Assembly: GCA_031418455.1 (NCBI GenBank) | Contig: JANOXJ010000265.1 | Span: 1 to 23,368, forward strand | From: JANNVZ01 sp031418455 | GTDB lineage: Bacteria > Bacteroidota > Bacteroidia > Flavobacteriales_D > Sanyastnellaceae | DNA: 23,368 nt | Direction: 5' to 3' | In this document: positions 16,871-23,368 of the stretch, one piece after another | How the letters are laid out: every line of letters begins with the position of its first letter | How positions within the stretch are numbered: position 1 is the first letter of the stretch | The notes under the pieces: generated by a model | Seen by the model: the letters and a program-made list of their open reading frames with translations, nothing else | Database searches by the model: none | Told to the model about the DNA's origin: nothing | Made by a program: the position numbers and the translations under genes

Positions 16871-17025
16871 GTCTTAAAATTTGTTTGGCAATCCTGACAG
16901 CAAGTATAGGCTAAAACTGACTTTTTACATAAACAAACATTAAAATAAGAGAAATACAGGCCTAGTAACACATTGGAATGTTTAAAATAGCCCTTCGGGC
17001 ATGATTTCTGACTTTAGTAGACCTT

Positions 17026-17033
17026 TAGTTTTG
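17026..17033 (+). promoter_or_regulatory. Candidate -7 promoter element for the tamB-like gene
   Basis: TAGTTTTG at 17026-17033 matches the Bacteroidota -7 consensus TAnnTTTG exactly and ends 17 bases before the GTG start. The -33 region is poor: TTTC at 17005-17008 lies 17 bases upstream and GATT occupies the ideal 19-base position. The leader would be only about ten bases long. Confidence 0.4.
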
Positions 17034-17050
17034 CAACTTGCAAGAATTCT

Positions 17051-20000
17051 GTGCTTAAGAGAATACTGAAAATATTGCGCAATCTGCTAATAGTGCTACT
17101 ACTGCTTACCGCAGCGGCCTATTTCGCCATACAAACGCCTGTGGTGCAAACATGGCTTACGCATCGCGTGGCTTCCTATATAAGCAAGGAATTGGGCACT
17201 ACCGTTATGGTGGGTAAGGTAAAAGTGGATTTGTGGGCTCGTTTGGTATTGGAAGATTTGTACATAGAAGATCAAAAAAAGGATACCCTTGCTTACATAC
17301 CCAAGTTGCATTTGGCCACCTACACCTACGACAGCAATACTGGCAAAATAGAAGTGGCAGGCGCCATGCTGGAAAATCCATTTATAAATATAGTTAGGCA
17401 CGAGGGCGACACTGCTCTTAACTATAAATTTATAATAGATTATGTAGATAAGATGAGCAGCTCTGGCGATAGCACCAGCACCCAAATCTATTTGCACAAC
17501 TTAACCCTAAAGGGCGGCAGGGTAAACTATACCAATGAGAATAGGGCAGAGCGAAACGAGTTTGGAATAGACTGGAACCGCATACAAGGCAATAATTTGA
17601 ATTTGGCCGTGCGCGATTTCAGCATATTAGGCGATAGTGTGCATGCTTCCATTAACCGATTGTCTTTTCAAGAAAAAAGCGGTTTTCTGCTGCGCGACTT
17701 GCAAGCGGATTTAATAATGAAAGGAGGCGATTTGCAGCTGAATGATGCATACATAGCTACCAATAAATCTGTGTTGAAGGGATACCTTGGTTTCAAATTC
17801 AATAGTATAGATGATATAGACAATTTTGAAACAGCCGTAAAAATGAATCATGCGCTGGACCAAAGTAAACTGTACATGGGCGACCTTGCTTACTTCAGCA
17901 GCGATATGTATGGTTGGGACAAAGAGATAGGTGTTTCAGGAAAATTTAAAGGCACTGTGGCCTCATTAAAAGGCAAGGATGTGGAATTGCTAATAGACGA
18001 GAACACACGCTTCAAAGGGAAATTTGAAATGAGTGGTTTGCCGGAAATAGACCAAACTTTTATTACCATGGACATAGAGGAGCTTACTACTAACAAACGT
18101 GAGTTGGACAGATTGCAGATACCTCCTTTTGATTCGTTGCATTTCTTGCGAACGCCCGACAACTTTGCGCAGCTTGGCCAAATTACTTACCGCGGAAATT
18201 TCACAGGATTTATTAATGATTTTGTTTCCATAGGCAACATACATACGCAAATAGGCGATGCCAATACTGACATTGTATTGCGTTTTGACGATAAGCTAGA
18301 CGACTATGTATATAAAGGCAATTTAGCAACAGTCAATTTTGATTTAGGTAAGTTTTATAACTCTGCAGATTTAGGACCACTCAACAGTAATTTATTTATA
18401 GACGGCCGCAGCTTAAATCTTAAAAAGATGAACGCTACCTTCAATGGTGAAATATCCAGTGTGTACTTAAATGGATATAACTACACTAATATAAAGGTGA
18501 ACGAGGGCAAATTTGCACTTAAGAAATTCAATGGCGATTTTACGATAGACGATCCCAATGCCAGCATAGAGTTTAATGGGTCGGTAGATTTTAATCCTGC
18601 TAATCCGCTATTGGATTTTACGGCCTATGTGCAGCACATGAATTTAAATGCGCTGCATATTCTGCAGAAGTACGACTATAGTTCTGTAAGTGGCAAGGTA
18701 CGAGCTCAAAGCGAAGGATTTGAATTTGAAAAATTTGTAGGCTCAATAGAATTAGATGATATAACCTATTGTGCAGGCGAAAATGATTACTACTTGTCGC
18801 ATTTGCTGCTGGAGTCCACACGCAAAGGTGAACCCAAAATAGTGCTTGATTCCGATATAGCTCAGGCAAAAATTACAGGCGATTTTGAAGTAAAGGAAAT
18901 TGGAGCAAGCATATTAAAAATTGTTTCGGAAATTATTCCAAGTTTTGATGCGCCAGTGAAAGCGCATACTCCGCAGCGTTTTAATTTGGAGTTACTCGTT
19001 TTTGATGCCGAGCAACTCACCACTGTTTTTATGCCGGAGCTAAAGATTGCTTCCAATACCAAACTGGATTTAAAGGTGGATGAGTTCAGCAACACGTTTG
19101 AAATTTTTATGGTATCAGATAGTATAAGCTACTTAAACAATAAGTTGGAAGCTATAGTAATAGATGCCGAAAAATTGGAAAAGGATCTTGCATTGTATGC
19201 TACGGTGCTGGGCCATCAATTGCAAATAGATGGAATAGATTTCCCTGATTTTTCGTTGGAAACCCGCACAGATGTGGACACGCTGTATGCCGCCATAGCA
19301 TGGGGCGATAGCCTTGCTTGGCACAAAGGCGATATCAACAGCAAATTAGTAATCCGCAGTTTTGACGATTTAGACTTTGAATTTTACAACAGCAGCATTA
19401 CACCTAAAGGCCAGCAGTGGTACATTACTCCGGGCAGCTCAGGTAGCCTAAAGGGAAAGGAATTAGTTCTCAACAAATTTGAAATAAGCAATGGCATGCA
19501 ATGGATAAAAGCTAGCGGTGGCATTTCAGAAGATCCATTGGTAATAATGAATGTGGAATTGCATGAGTTTGATTTAAATAACCTAAATGCATTTACCGGC
19601 AGCGAAACTAAATTTTATGGCTACCTGGGAGGAACAGCCACCATTCGCAATGCCTATAAAAATTTAATTTTTACTAACGACTTCACGCTGCGCGATTTTA
19701 AAATAAACGAATACGAAGCAGGCTACCTGTGCGTGCAAAGCTCGTGGGACAATGCCGGCCGTCAGCTGCGGGTGGACGGAGTGCTAGAGAAAAACGCTAC
19801 TATATCCAACGAATATTTAAAACAAACACCCCTGCTATTTAGCGGATATTACAGGCCAGATGATAAGAAGAGTCCACTGGACCTAACTGCTCAGGTAAAG
19901 GATTTGGACCTTGCTTTTATCAATGAATTTTTAAGTCCAGGCATTATAGACCTGCAGGGATTTGCCACTGGTACCATAGCTATAACCGGCCAGCCTGAGG

Positions 20001-21499
20001 CACCACTAATGGATGGTGAGGCTGTATTGCGCGATGCATCTATTTATGTCAATTATCTGAATGTGCGCTATTACATAGAACAACAAATAGGTATTTACTA
20101 TGACATGTTCACTTTTGATCATATTCGTGTGCGCGACCAAGAGGGCAACCCAGGTTTTGTAACCGGCCAGATAATGCACGACAACTTTGCAGAGTGGAAT
20201 TTTGATTTGGTAATAGACATGGATAAGCCTATGCTGGCTATGAATACTACTGAAGATCTAAATCCGCTTTACTATGGTAAAGCATATGCTACAGGCTCAG
20301 TAAACATTTATGGCTATCAAGATCAATTAGAGTTTGACTGTAACCTTAAAACCGAAAGGGGCACTGTAATGGCCATGCCTATGAGTGGCACAAGCGAGCA
20401 AACATTCGAAAACTTCGTGCGATTTGTAGATGCTAATACCAAAGAGGAAAAACCTGTAAATGATTTTTCTGGTATTAAACTTAATTTTAATCTGGAGGTA
20501 ACACCTGATGCAGAATTTAAAATAATTTTTGATGAGAGTGTGGGCGATGTAATGCGCGGCCGTGGCAAAGGCCATTTGCTTTTAGAAATTACCAACTTGT
20601 CTACCTTCAGCATGTATGGCTTGGTGGAGGTAACAGAAGGTGATTATCTATTTACACTAAAGAACCTGGTGAACAAAGAATTTAAAGTAAAACCTGGAGG
20701 CACACTTGCCTGGTATGGCGACCCATTTGAGTCTGACATAGACATGAAAGCTTTGTATAGAGTAAACGCATCCTTGTACGACCTTATACCTGACCCGACC
20801 TACCAAAATGGACAACGTGTACCCGTGGACCTTGTAATGAAACTTACAGACAAAATGATGAATCCGAGTGTGGAGTTCGATATAGAATTGCCCACGGTTG
20901 ACCAGCTCACTAAAAGTCGAGTAAATGCCGTAATAAGCAATGAGCAGGAACGAAACCGACAAGCATTTGCATTGCTGGTGTTGCGCAGGTTTGTGAGCCC
21001 GCCCGATGTGTCCTCTGACCACCAGAGTACCAATGCACTTGCTGCTAATAGCACAGAGCTGCTCTCCAGCCAAATAAGCAATTGGTTAAGTCAGATAAGC
21101 GATGATTTTAACCTGGGTTTCAACTACCGCCCGGGCGATGACATAAGCAACGAAGAAATAGCCTTGGCGCTCAGTACGCAATTGTTCAACGAAAGGCTGG
21201 CCCTTACCAGCAATGTGGGTGTGTCGCGCAATACAAGCAATGTAAACCAAAATGCATCTAACCTCATAGGCGATATACGTGTGGAGTATAAAATTACGCC
21301 AGAAGGAAAGGTGAAATTCCTTGTGTATAACGAGAGCAGCGATTTTAGAATGACATACACGCAGCAAAGTCCATACACGCAAGGCGTTGGTATTATGTAC
21401 CAAGAGGAGTTTGATACCATGGAAGAGTTTTGGAAAGCATTTAGGGCTATGCTGGCGGGCGAAGACCGCAGAAGGCGCAAGGCAGAACTGGCTCAATAG
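17051..21499 (+). CDS. tamB: TamB/AsmA-family translocation and assembly module protein (DUF490)
   Basis: This 1482-residue protein is anchored by one N-terminal membrane segment (about 7-27) followed by the AsmA/TamB-type opening (VQTWLTHRVASYISKELG, then VGKVKVDLWARLVLEDLYIE). The long middle is a repetitive beta-rich stretch expected to form the periplasmic lipid-carrying groove. The C-terminal TamB domain (DUF490) is evident in segments such as GLVEVTEGDYLFTLKNLVNK, FSMYGL, SSQISNWLSQISDDFNLGFN and the final beta-strand region (LALTSNVGVSR, GDIRVEYKITPEGKVKFLVY). Such proteins bridge inner and outer membranes, carry phospholipids and assist outer-membrane protein assembly. Length is within the family range (about 1250-1700). 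It starts at GTG, 180 bases from the divergent apaG. No TamA/BamA-like partner lies nearby. Confidence 0.93.
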   Translation: MLKRILKILRNLLIVLLLLTAAAYFAIQTPVVQTWLTHRVASYISKELGTTVMVGKVKVDLWARLVLEDLYIEDQKKDTLAYIPKLHLATYTYDSNTGKIEVAGAMLENPFINIVRHEGDTALNYKFIIDYVDKMSSSGDSTSTQIYLHNLTLKGGRVNYTNENRAERNEFGIDWNRIQGNNLNLAVRDFSILGDSVHASINRLSFQEKSGFLLRDLQADLIMKGGDLQLNDAYIATNKSVLKGYLGFKFNSIDDIDNFETAVKMNHALDQSKLYMGDLAYFSSDMYGWDKEIGVSGKFKGTVASLKGKDVELLIDENTRFKGKFEMSGLPEIDQTFITMDIEELTTNKRELDRLQIPPFDSLHFLRTPDNFAQLGQITYRGNFTGFINDFVSIGNIHTQIGDANTDIVLRFDDKLDDYVYKGNLATVNFDLGKFYNSADLGPLNSNLFIDGRSLNLKKMNATFNGEISSVYLNGYNYTNIKVNEGKFALKKFNGDFTIDDPNASIEFNGSVDFNPANPLLDFTAYVQHMNLNALHILQKYDYSSVSGKVRAQSEGFEFEKFVGSIELDDITYCAGENDYYLSHLLLESTRKGEPKIVLDSDIAQAKITGDFEVKEIGASILKIVSEIIPSFDAPVKAHTPQRFNLELLVFDAEQLTTVFMPELKIASNTKLDLKVDEFSNTFEIFMVSDSISYLNNKLEAIVIDAEKLEKDLALYATVLGHQLQIDGIDFPDFSLETRTDVDTLYAAIAWGDSLAWHKGDINSKLVIRSFDDLDFEFYNSSITPKGQQWYITPGSSGSLKGKELVLNKFEISNGMQWIKASGGISEDPLVIMNVELHEFDLNNLNAFTGSETKFYGYLGGTATIRNAYKNLIFTNDFTLRDFKINEYEAGYLCVQSSWDNAGRQLRVDGVLEKNATISNEYLKQTPLLFSGYYRPDDKKSPLDLTAQVKDLDLAFINEFLSPGIIDLQGFATGTIAITGQPEAPLMDGEAVLRDASIYVNYLNVRYYIEQQIGIYYDMFTFDHIRVRDQEGNPGFVTGQIMHDNFAEWNFDLVIDMDKPMLAMNTTEDLNPLYYGKAYATGSVNIYGYQDQLEFDCNLKTERGTVMAMPMSGTSEQTFENFVRFVDANTKEEKPVNDFSGIKLNFNLEVTPDAEFKIIFDESVGDVMRGRGKGHLLLEITNLSTFSMYGLVEVTEGDYLFTLKNLVNKEFKVKPGGTLAWYGDPFESDIDMKALYRVNASLYDLIPDPTYQNGQRVPVDLVMKLTDKMMNPSVEFDIELPTVDQLTKSRVNAVISNEQERNRQAFALLVLRRFVSPPDVSSDHQSTNALAANSTELLSSQISNWLSQISDDFNLGFNYRPGDDISNEEIALALSTQLFNERLALTSNVGVSRNTSNVNQNASNLIGDIRVEYKITPEGKVKFLVYNESSDFRMTYTQQSPYTQGVGIMYQEEFDTMEEFWKAFRAMLAGEDRRRRKAELAQ

Positions 21500-21562
21500 C
21501 ATTCATCTTAAGGCCTCTTGTTTCACGGGCTTTTCATATTTGTTTTTTACTTCAATTTCTCC

Positions 21563-21593
21563 TTTGCGTATCACCTTATTCAGCCTAGTTTTG
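21563..21593 (+). promoter_or_regulatory. Bacteroidota-type promoter upstream of the pRiA4b ORF-3-like gene
   Basis: TTTG at 21563-21566 and TAGTTTTG at 21586-21593 are separated by exactly 19 bases, a full match to the Bacteroidota consensus TTTG-N19-TAnnTTTG. It lies in the 120-base gap after tamB. Transcription would start a few bases after 21593, giving a leader of roughly 20 bases before the ATG at 21620. Confidence 0.65.
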
Positions 21594-21619
21594 CGGCCCT
21601 GATTTAATTTATACATTAC

Positions 21620-22204
21620 ATGCCCAACAAGCACACAGGCGTCAACATTTATAAATTTCGTGTTATAGTGGACACCGAAACAGATGTTTTTCGCGATATA
21701 GAAATAGAAACAGATTCCACCTTTGAGCAATTGCATGCAGCCATATTGGATGCTTTTGATTTTGATGAAGGCGAAATGGCCAGCTTTTATATGAGCAACG
21801 AAAGTTGGGAAAAAGGCCTTGAAATTCCTTTGCTGGAAATGGGCTCTGAAAAAGAGCTGAGCATGCGCACCACTAAACTGAGCGATATGCTTAGTAAGCC
21901 TTCAGAAAAAGTTTTGTACGTGTACGATTTTTTGCGCATGTGGATATTCTACATAGAATTGGTAGAGGTAAAAAAAGATAAACCAAGCACCATATATCCG
22001 CGCGTGGCTCTTGTATATGGCGATGCTCCATCGCAAGATGATAAAGAGATGGACTTATTTGGTTCAGAATTTTCTGAAGATGAGTTCAATGAGGTGCATG
22101 GCAATAGCTCAGAAGATGACAAAGATGAAGATGAATTTAGCCAGAGCAGCGAAATGTTTGATGAGGAAGATTTTAACGGAAGCTACCACGAGGGAGATTA
22201 TTAA
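21620..22204 (+). CDS. Plasmid pRiA4b ORF-3-like family protein with acidic tail
   Basis: This 194-residue soluble protein has an N-terminal beta/alpha domain like the plasmid pRiA4b ORF-3 family (PRiA4_ORF3, PF07929). The signature is an opening strand (IYKFRVIVDT), FRDIEIETDSTFEQLHAAIL, then FDFDEGEMASFYMS and a core with KVLYVYDFLRMWIFYIEL. From about residue 135 the chain is an acidic Asp/Glu/Ser-rich tail, probably disordered. In other bacteria the domain is found on plasmids and near transposons; its biochemical function is unknown. Here it has its own good promoter and no mobile-element genes beside it, so it looks like a settled chromosomal gene. The call rests on remembered motifs, not a search. 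Confidence 0.78.
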   Translation: MPNKHTGVNIYKFRVIVDTETDVFRDIEIETDSTFEQLHAAILDAFDFDEGEMASFYMSNESWEKGLEIPLLEMGSEKELSMRTTKLSDMLSKPSEKVLYVYDFLRMWIFYIELVEVKKDKPSTIYPRVALVYGDAPSQDDKEMDLFGSEFSEDEFNEVHGNSSEDDKDEDEFSQSSEMFDEEDFNGSYHEGDY

Positions 22205-22308
22205 ACCTACGGAAAGCAACTGTTAATACTTTTAGAGAAGTAATTAATGCAATAATTTAAATGGTAAGCTAAGGTCGCTTTTACTTTAAAAAATTGCAAT
22301 CTTGTAAC

Positions 22309-22812
22309 ATGAAAACAAATATTAAATATTTAGTGCTTGCATTAGTCATGGTATTAATGGCTGCATGCAGCACTGACAATAGGCAGGTAACTTCCGATAT
22401 GCTCAACTTTCCGCCTGCTGAAGGGGCAGAGAATTCTGAAAATGTTCCTGTAATTTCGTTCGATTCAGCTATTTGTCATTTTGGTATTTTGGCCATAGGC
22501 GAACGGTTTACACATTCGTTTAATTTTAAAAATACAGGAAGCGAGCCGCTTATCATAGCACAAGTTACACCCAACTGCGGATGCACAACACCTAAAGATT
22601 GGCCACACGAGCCTATATTGCCGGGCGAAAGCGGACAAATAACTGTGGAGTTCAATAGCAAAGGATTTCCTGGAAAAATAGAAAAGAGCATTTCTGTACT
22701 TACCAATTGTATACCCAAAGAATGGAATTTGAAATTGGTAGGCGATGTAATAGGCCTAGAGGCATTGCCTAAGGACAAACCTGGAGGCATAGAAATGGAG
22801 CGAACAAGATAA
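22309..22812 (+). CDS. DUF1573 lipoprotein
   Basis: This 167-residue predicted lipoprotein starts at ATG 22309, so that MKTNIKYL begins a normal signal peptide; an in-frame ATG at 22294 would add five residues. The lipobox is LMAAC. The mature part is a DUF1573 domain, an immunoglobulin-like fold recognised by FGILAIGERFTHSFNFKNTG, PLIIAQVTPNCGCTTP and ILPGESGQITVEFNSKGFPG. Function unknown. A DUF1573 gene directly before yajC is a recurrent Bacteroidota arrangement, often with nusB and coaE close by, though neither of these is visible here. Confidence 0.9.
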   Translation: MKTNIKYLVLALVMVLMAACSTDNRQVTSDMLNFPPAEGAENSENVPVISFDSAICHFGILAIGERFTHSFNFKNTGSEPLIIAQVTPNCGCTTPKDWPHEPILPGESGQITVEFNSKGFPGKIEKSISVLTNCIPKEWNLKLVGDVIGLEALPKDKPGGIEMERTR

Positions 22813-22884
22813 AAATATACATCTCAAAGAAAAAAGGGCAGAGCAAAAGCAACAACAACGAACAATTAAAACAAACAATAAAGA

Positions 22885-23202
22885 ATGAAACAATTATTTT
22901 TACAAGCAGCTCCAGCGGCTGGACAAGATGGTGGAAGCGGAATGACTCTTATTTTTATGGTAGGCTTTTTCGCCATATTTTATTTCTTCATGATACGTCC
23001 GCAAATGAAGCGCGCTAAAGAGCAAAAGAAATTTCAGGAAGGCGTGGCAGTGGGCGACAAAATTGTAACCCTTGGTGGCATACATGGCAAAATAGTGGAA
23101 GTGGGCGAAACAGATTTAGTAATTGCCTTAGACCAAGGCCGTATGCGCATAGAGAAGGCAGCAGTAAGCGCTGACCGCACAGTAAAAGAAGTGCAATCAT
23201 AA
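22885..23202 (+). CDS. yajC: Preprotein translocase accessory subunit YajC
   Basis: This 105-residue protein fits the YajC family in size (about 85-110). A short N-terminal part (rich in Gly/Ala) precedes a single membrane helix at about 20-37, then the conserved FMIRPQMKRAKEQKKF and a small cytoplasmic domain with VGDKIVTLGGIHGKIVEV. YajC associates with SecDF in the SecYEG holotranslocon at the inner membrane. The start lies 72 bases after the DUF1573 stop with no terminator between, suggesting one transcript that ends at the terminator at 23228-23264. Confidence 0.96.
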   Translation: MKQLFLQAAPAAGQDGGSGMTLIFMVGFFAIFYFFMIRPQMKRAKEQKKFQEGVAVGDKIVTLGGIHGKIVEVGETDLVIALDQGRMRIEKAAVSADRTVKEVQS

Positions 23203-23227
23203 TAAGACCAACATTTAATATAAATTT

Positions 23228-23264
23228 AAAAGCCGCTTCGTTCTATGAACGAAGCGGCTTTTTT
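23228..23264 (+). terminator. Long rho-independent terminator after yajC
   Basis: A perfect 16-bp stem (AAAAGCCGCTTCGTTC / GAACGAAGCGGCTTTT) with a 3-base loop ends in a T run (23259-23264). It starts 25 bases after the yajC stop. The A-run on its left and T-run on its right could also serve the minus-strand gene whose stop is at 23321. Confidence 0.93.
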
Positions 23265-23320
23265 CTATTTCCATATATCCGAAATAAGGAGAGTAATTTT
23301 TTATGTATTTAAAGAGTTAA

Positions 23321-23368
23321 TTACTTGAGCACCACAAACTGCTCTGTAACACTTGTACCATCGGCCAT
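23321..23368 (-). CDS. C-terminal end of a probable T9SS-exported protein (5' partial)
   Basis: The minus strand is open from the right edge to a TAA (complement of 23321-23323). It encodes 15 residues, MADGTSVTEQFVVLK, in which the ATG is most likely an internal Met. This resembles the last strand of type A T9SS sorting domains, which typically end with a short turn and a 'kFvv.k'-like strand. The convergent position against yajC and the terminator between them support a real gene end. The rest of the protein lies outside the window. Confidence 0.5.
   Translation of the reverse strand: MADGTSVTEQFVVLK

Noticed and set aside
16990..17000. A small GCCC-TTC-GGGC hairpin upstream of tamB, considered as a terminator or regulatory RNA.
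   Set aside because: The stem is only four base pairs and no U-tract follows on either strand.
20657..21502. Several long minus-strand ORFs across the 3' end of tamB.
   Set aside because: They overlap the conserved TamB C-terminal domain on the other strand and show no family motifs.

Overview
The window reads as chromosomal DNA of a free-living Bacteroidota bacterium, at phylum-level confidence. Two complete proteins, and probably a third cut by the right edge, end in Type IX secretion system (T9SS) sorting domains, a Bacteroidota hallmark. The 21.5-kb promoter candidate fits the Bacteroidota consensus TTTG-N19-TAnnTTTG. Several genes belong to families or neighbourhoods typical of the phylum (DUF7619 module, DUF1573 lipoprotein followed by yajC, PD40 proteins). 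Isoleucine is written with ATA unusually often in most genes. No tRNA, rRNA, CRISPR array, insertion sequence, integrase or phage gene was seen.

Layout. 1-2556 (+): the end of an unidentified gene, a membrane-linked PlsC-type acyltransferase and a double VOC-domain protein, closely spaced as one operon. 2608-2961 (-): a small exported coiled-coil protein with a C-terminal membrane anchor. 3277-5696 (+): an unknown lipoprotein whose stop codon overlaps the start of an exported TPR protein, the clearest candidate for an undescribed functional pair here. 5760-6497 (+): a Bax-inhibitor-1/YccA membrane protein, closed by a terminator. 6651-10007 (+): a 1118-residue T9SS surface protein (CUB-like, PKD, P-domain, SdrD-like, DUF7619), bounded by strong terminators on both sides. 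10197-14348 (+): a PD40/TolB-like exported protein, a membrane-bound nucleotide-sugar 4,6-dehydratase (PglF/WbpM/CapD type), an unknown 133-residue protein and a YigZ/IMPACT protein. A hairpin that can serve both strands then meets the convergent minus-strand gene for a secreted double-PDZ T9SS protein (14648-16303), preceded by apaG (16484-16870). 17051-21499 (+): a TamB/AsmA envelope protein, divergent from apaG. 21620-23202 (+): a pRiA4b ORF-3-like acidic protein, a DUF1573 lipoprotein and YajC, ending in a long terminator. The right edge holds the last 15 codons of a minus-strand gene that looks like another T9SS cargo.

The common theme is the cell envelope: lipid synthesis (acyltransferase), glycan precursor synthesis (dehydratase), protein and lipid transport (TamB, YajC), lipoproteins and T9SS-exported surface proteins. 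Most of this is core chromosomal content rather than an accessory island. I see no strong evidence for a wholly new multi-gene system. The most promising unknowns are the lipoprotein/TPR pair, the protease-less double-PDZ T9SS protein, the 133-residue protein before yigZ and the VOC protein with incomplete metal sites.
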